Assembly (NCBI RefSeq): GCF_000699445.3
Contig: NC_067195.1
Coordinates: 18,051,287 to 18,115,286 of the forward strand
DNA length: 64,000 nucleotides
Direction: 5' to 3'
Source of the DNA: Schistosoma haematobium
Lineage: Eukaryota > Platyhelminthes > Trematoda > Strigeidida > Schistosomatidae
Positions within the stretch are counted from its first letter, which is position 1, and each line of letters starts with the position of its first letter. Made by a program: the position numbers and the translations under genes. The notes beneath the pieces are model-generated. The model searched no databases. It worked only from the letters and a program-made list of their open reading frames with translations, and had not been told where the DNA came from. This document shows positions 60,008 to 64,000 of the stretch, piece after piece.

Positions 60008-60130
60008 TTTGTTTATTTAAACACATAAACATTGGTACAAGAAGGCACCAAATATGTACGCACCATACTTTTGTCTTTCGATTTACGTGTGTGCTGAAAT
60101 ATCGCTTGGGTGCCTAAACCAAAGCAGCAT
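60008..60130 (-). repeat. dispersed repeat family A, copy 8 (short)
   Basis: Only the TTTATTTAAACACATAAACATTGGTACAAG-type end survives. It lies about 110 bp after the DENND5 stop codon, hence possibly in its 3' UTR. Confidence 0.6.
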
Positions 60131-60568
60131 TTTGAAAAGAAAGGAGAGGACAGTGATGATATAAAGTAGAGATGGAAACTTTGATTCGCATATATATATT
60201 GTCTATTCACTGATATTGACTTAAAAATATGCATGTTCTTGTCGATCACACAACTTTGCGTTTTGTCATTTTGCATACTGACGCAATTTATTTCTATTTT
60301 TTCTCTGTATATCATCATAGTCTCATTATTGTCACGATTGACATTTAACTATTGCATCATCACCATTGCCATAATTATCATTTATTGTTTTTTTTATATC
60401 TTCGATTTATTTTTTATCAACTTTTCTTTCAACAAAAAAGTAAAGATCTCTTTGAATTGTGTTAGATTATTCAAATGGAATAATTCCACAATTTTGACAT
60501 TGAATATAATTTGATGAGTTGACCGATACACACAGTGTTAATTCTTCATAATATATATTAATCCCGTT

Positions 60569-60574
60569 AATAAA
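60569..60574 (+). terminator. candidate polyadenylation signal for DENND5
   Basis: AATAAA about 670 bp after the stop. A second AATAAA is at 61146-61151. Neither can be chosen without transcript ends. Confidence 0.25.
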
Positions 60575-60955
60575 CTTTTATAAGGAAGGAACAACAAAAT
60601 TCATTGTTTGATGAAGGATGATAGATTGAGCGATTTCACTCTATATGACGTGCTCTAAATCTATTCACCAAATTTGTTTTGGTTAAAAAGGGGAATACAG
60701 TATGTATTTATTTGACACACAACTCAAAATTGTCATGATTCACGTTATATTCAATGATTTTTTTAAAAAATTTTGTTATATTTTCTCATTATAGTCTTTT
60801 ATGTAGTAACCATTTTACGTACACACACACATATACACATAATTTATTCAACTTCTTTATGATTTTAATACAATTATCTAGTCCATTTCTGTATTGTATT
60901 AGAATTCTGCATTTTATTAGGAGGTTCTTTGCAATATATGAAATCTTTGTTTTGA

Positions 60956-61001
60956 TTTTATTATTATTATTATTATTATTATTATCATCATTATTATTAT
61001 T
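60956..61001. repeat. (TTA)n microsatellite
   Basis: Run of TTA units interrupted once by TCATCA. Confidence 0.9.
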
Positions 61002-61982
61002 GGTAGTAACGGTGACCAGCATGAAGCACTATGTGTATTTTGTAGCATTTTCTTTTGTTTCATGTGTAACCTTTTTAATTCCAACTGTCAGGGTTTTTTT
61101 TGTTTTTTAAAAATTTACAATAATCATTCAATTTGAAAGGAGTTCAATAAAACAAGTAACTTATTGAAAATGGAACAATTGTTTTTATTTCTATGTACAA
61201 CTCGAACACTAAAAAAATTTTTTTTCACTTACTGAATTGAATTGTTCATGAATTTGTTGTCATACTCTTTGATTGAATAATCTCAGTTTCTTGTATGTTA
61301 TAATACTTGGAAATATTTCATTGTTAGCCTCATAACGCTTAATACATTTAGAAGAATTCTAGTAGAGTTTTATTTACTGAGTTGAATAGTTTGATCGTAT
61401 TGTTTTTATTGTCCTACCAGACAAACCATTTACAACAACAGCAATCCAAACTTCAAAAACAAGTGAGTTATGCGGAAATATTTTCAAAAGTGATAACCAG
61501 TTCGTTAAGTTGATGACAAGGTAACTCGACCTCGTAGTCTCACATTTGAACCTTGCTCCAGATATTTTGGTTCGGACAACCGGGTAATATCCCTGGTCAT
61601 GACGAAATGGTGGCTCGAATAAACGATATAGGACGTGGTTAGACGCCGCCACTAATTGTACTACCATTATTTATTTTGATTCAATTTTTCCTTAAACTTA
61701 GCTTTAACCATGTAATCGTTTATAATTAAGCGGCAGATTGGATTTGTTTCATTATACCTATTGACTGACGATTACCATATTTTGCGGAAATTCTCTAGCC
61801 TTTGTTCTATGAAAATTTCAACGTTATCCTAATAGAACATGTTTGTTCGCATAGGTTAGTATGGCTGAAGATATGTTATGATGTTTGCCACACTCAACTG
61901 GTATTCACGCAAACTATTGAATTGGTTACTTTGTTCGATTCACTATTTTTCACAGTTGTGACAGTTTATTTTGTAACTTGTG

Positions 61983-62250
61983 GTGTATGCTACGTACGTT
62001 TGCTGATATAAGTAGTACGTAACACCAATCGGGAGAGGAATGTCTGCGAGCAAAAGGTCGAGAAGATTGAAATGACAAGAGAAGGGAACTGAAAGCAATC
62101 AAGATAACACGAATGAAAGAACAATGAAGCTTGTAAGAGACAATTCAAAGAGGATGTGCTTAATGTGTGATTATCACGTTTTGCTAAACTACAGTTTGAT
62201 TTTACATCAAACAATAAATTGGTTGTTCCCCCCCCCTGCGTTCTCGTTCT
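61983..62250 (+). repeat. dispersed repeat family B, copy 4
   Basis: Opening GTATGCTACGTACGTTTGCT then GATATAAGTAGTACGTAACA, and closing AACAATAAATTGGTTGTTCC followed by a C run. It lies downstream of DENND5. Confidence 0.6.
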
Positions 62251-62839
62251 CTATACTATTATAATTATTATTTTATTGTGTTATTAAGTCCTTCAATCTA
62301 CATATGGTTTACTAGAACTACTAAAATTTCTTGAACAGTTCCTATTTCCTGAATTCATCGGAAATCCGTCCTTAATTCCTCGTGGAAGAGTGCACAACGA
62401 AGTAGCTGGATGAAATCGTTTTTTAAACTATGAATCTGAGTTACTATTACTAATTTTAAGTCATATCGATTAAATTATAAAGTCGTAAGCTATGGCTATA
62501 TTATAGGTCTTAACTAATCCGTTTTGCTCAGAATTTCTGGAGATTAATTTGATTTATAGGTTTGGTTGATTACAGACCAAACAGCTGTTCCATGCCTCAC
62601 AGTTTCGATTGTTATTCCAACTGAGACCAGTATGTGAGGAATACTACCTGTAACATGTTTACTTGAAAAACCTAAAGGAATTCTATATGAATGCACTAAG
62701 TCGATTGTGGAGGAAAAGTTGATATGTAATCAAAATATATTTCTCTGTCGTCGTGTAAAATAAAATGAACATAATTTATCGGCGTTCATTCATAAGATCC
62801 TGAGTATTGAGAAATTTTTTACATAATAAGTAGTCTTGT

Positions 62840-63065
62840 TAATACAAGTCCAGCTTGACCGTTAAAACTGGAGTGTCAGCTTCAAAGACCTCCAAAGTTG
62901 ATTTCTCAAGCCTTACCGTTCTCTTCAACTTATATATGATCTTTTCGACCTTACTAAAGGTTGGGGGGGGTCTTGGGCTAATTTCTCGTTGAGGTTATGT
63001 GTGAGAATGCTGGGTAACTTGAGACTAGCCGAACTGTTCTTCAAAATGTTCCACCCATCTGTTTA
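62840..63065 (-). repeat. RTE-like LINE fragment (RT N-terminal part)
   Basis: The - strand at about 62905-62850 reads EVFEADTPVLTVKLD, matching [15 protein letters not shown] of copies 1 and 2. A piece near 63060 (TGGGTGGAACATTTTGAAGA on the - strand) matches the [10 protein letters not shown] block. Highly decayed. Confidence 0.6.
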
Positions 63066-64000
63066 TTCTCTTGAGCTAGAAATCCATAATGGTTCCAACT
63101 GGTAAGAATGCTTGAACCAATTTTCACGCTAGTTAGCACGTTATATAGGCACGCCCACAAACTTGATGGGACTGTCGCCTCTTGTGTCTTAATTAGGAAT
63201 ATTGTCACTGAGCTCTTGTCACCTCAGTCGGTCATGATCTAATGTCACTGATATTCAGTTATATTACACCTTGTTCAATAGCATTAGTTCAGTGCTAAAG
63301 ACTAGACATGACGTTGGCCACTACTAAGTGACCAATGTGTCTATTATCATTTTAGAATATTAAAGATTCCCATTGTGAAAGTTATCATTTTCCCTGACCT
63401 TGAATTTGGTTATCATTTCCCTTACTGGTCAATAAGCCTACTTTACATCAAACGGCTTGAGTGTATACAACTTATTGTTTTTCCCTAAGTCTTTATTCAT
63501 AGCAGAGCAGTAACTTAGTGCCTAAAACACTGCTTTCAACAATTAGGTCGCAGATTTGAGTTCACCTATTGTCACGCAAACAGTATAATGGCCCAAAGCT
63601 GAGTAAATAAATCTGCTTGGTAAATAAGTTATATTACATTATCCATAAATAATTCTATCCATTATGTTGTTCAGCTGGTCATTTGTGAACTTTCCTCAAT
63701 GGTTGAAGGTACACAGGTATAGAAAACACTAGTAAAGTGGATTCTCACATTTAAGAAGTACAGACCGATCCTACCTTTGATTTTTGGGTGGAAGAAGATA
63801 TCCATTTTCTTCACTTATCACATTACGCATTTGAAGCTCACATAAGGTAGTCATTTTCAGTTAACCACACTTTCGAATTCCGTTTTTGCTTTCTGCACTA
63901 AATTGCATAGTTCGTTGAAACCAGTCTTAATGATTTATTAGCTGGAGCACCGGTCAGTATAAAAGAAAATCTTACCATTACCTTAGTGTACAGTTATGTA
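63066..64000. other. downstream sequence, no recognised gene
   Basis: AT-rich. A weak tRNA-like segment near 63510-63570 is not convincing. Nothing else supportable up to the window edge. Confidence 0.4.

Noticed and set aside
60754..61110. 118-codon hydrophobic frame over a TTA microsatellite
   Set aside because: Leucine run is produced by the (TTA)n repeat; no conserved sequence.
61374..61667. 97-codon open frame on the - strand
   Set aside because: No recognisable motif, composition like surrounding DNA, and the + strand shows a tRNA-like SINE texture; not supported as a gene.
63500..63620. tRNA gene candidate
   Set aside because: Only short A/B-box-like words; no acceptor stem or cloverleaf could be drawn.
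1..64000. CRISPR arrays, operons, prokaryotic defence systems
   Set aside because: No regularly spaced repeats or prokaryotic genes; intron-exon structure and repeats are those of a flatworm nuclear genome.

Overview
The window reads as nuclear DNA of a blood fluke (genus Schistosoma; species not determinable by eye). The base composition is AT-rich, one long intron-rich gene occupies most of the window, and the repeats are schistosome-typical: CR1-like and RTE-like LINEs, a Gypsy-like pol remnant, and tRNA-headed SINEs carrying hammerhead ribozyme sequences. Nothing bacterial is present. Most long open frames are transposon remnants or chance frames inside introns.

The only host gene I can support is a DENND5 (Rab6IP1-like) orthologue on the + strand, from an ATG at 8493 to a TAA at 59895-59897. 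I assembled 22 coding exons by matching each to the known animal DENND5 order (uDENN, cDENN, dDENN, RUN1, PLAT, RUN2). Every junction uses AG acceptors and GT donors, and the codon phase closes across all 22 exons. The model is 5634 nt including the stop, 1877 residues, against about 1290 in vertebrate DENND5A. The surplus lies mostly in Ser/Asn/Gln-rich stretches in exons 9-11, 14-15 and 21. The first two introns are only 40 and 39 bp, while later ones run to several kb.

Layout. 1-1850: decayed Gypsy-like integrase and pol end, possibly followed by an LTR. 2440-2771: 225-bp direct repeat. 2790-6240: CR1-like LINE on the - strand with a PHD-finger ORF1, a shortened endonuclease and a largely open reverse transcriptase. 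7390-8250: foldback element enclosing a TTAGGG-like array. 8481-59897: DENND5, with introns filled by RTE-like LINE copies, hammerhead SINE pairs, LTR-like repeats, a TIR-bounded MULE-like remnant and two further dispersed repeat families. 59898-64000: downstream sequence with repeat fragments.

The most interesting structures are: (i) two RTE copies in opposite orientation in introns 4 and 12 of DENND5, almost identical in their core but diverged at both ends, as expected from gene conversion, and able to fold the pre-mRNA into a hairpin of about 2.7 kb; (ii) hammerhead SINEs repeatedly arranged as tail-out inverted pairs, one with an intact catalytic core; (iii) the foldback element around the telomere-like repeats; (iv) the MULE-like element with terminal inverted repeats.
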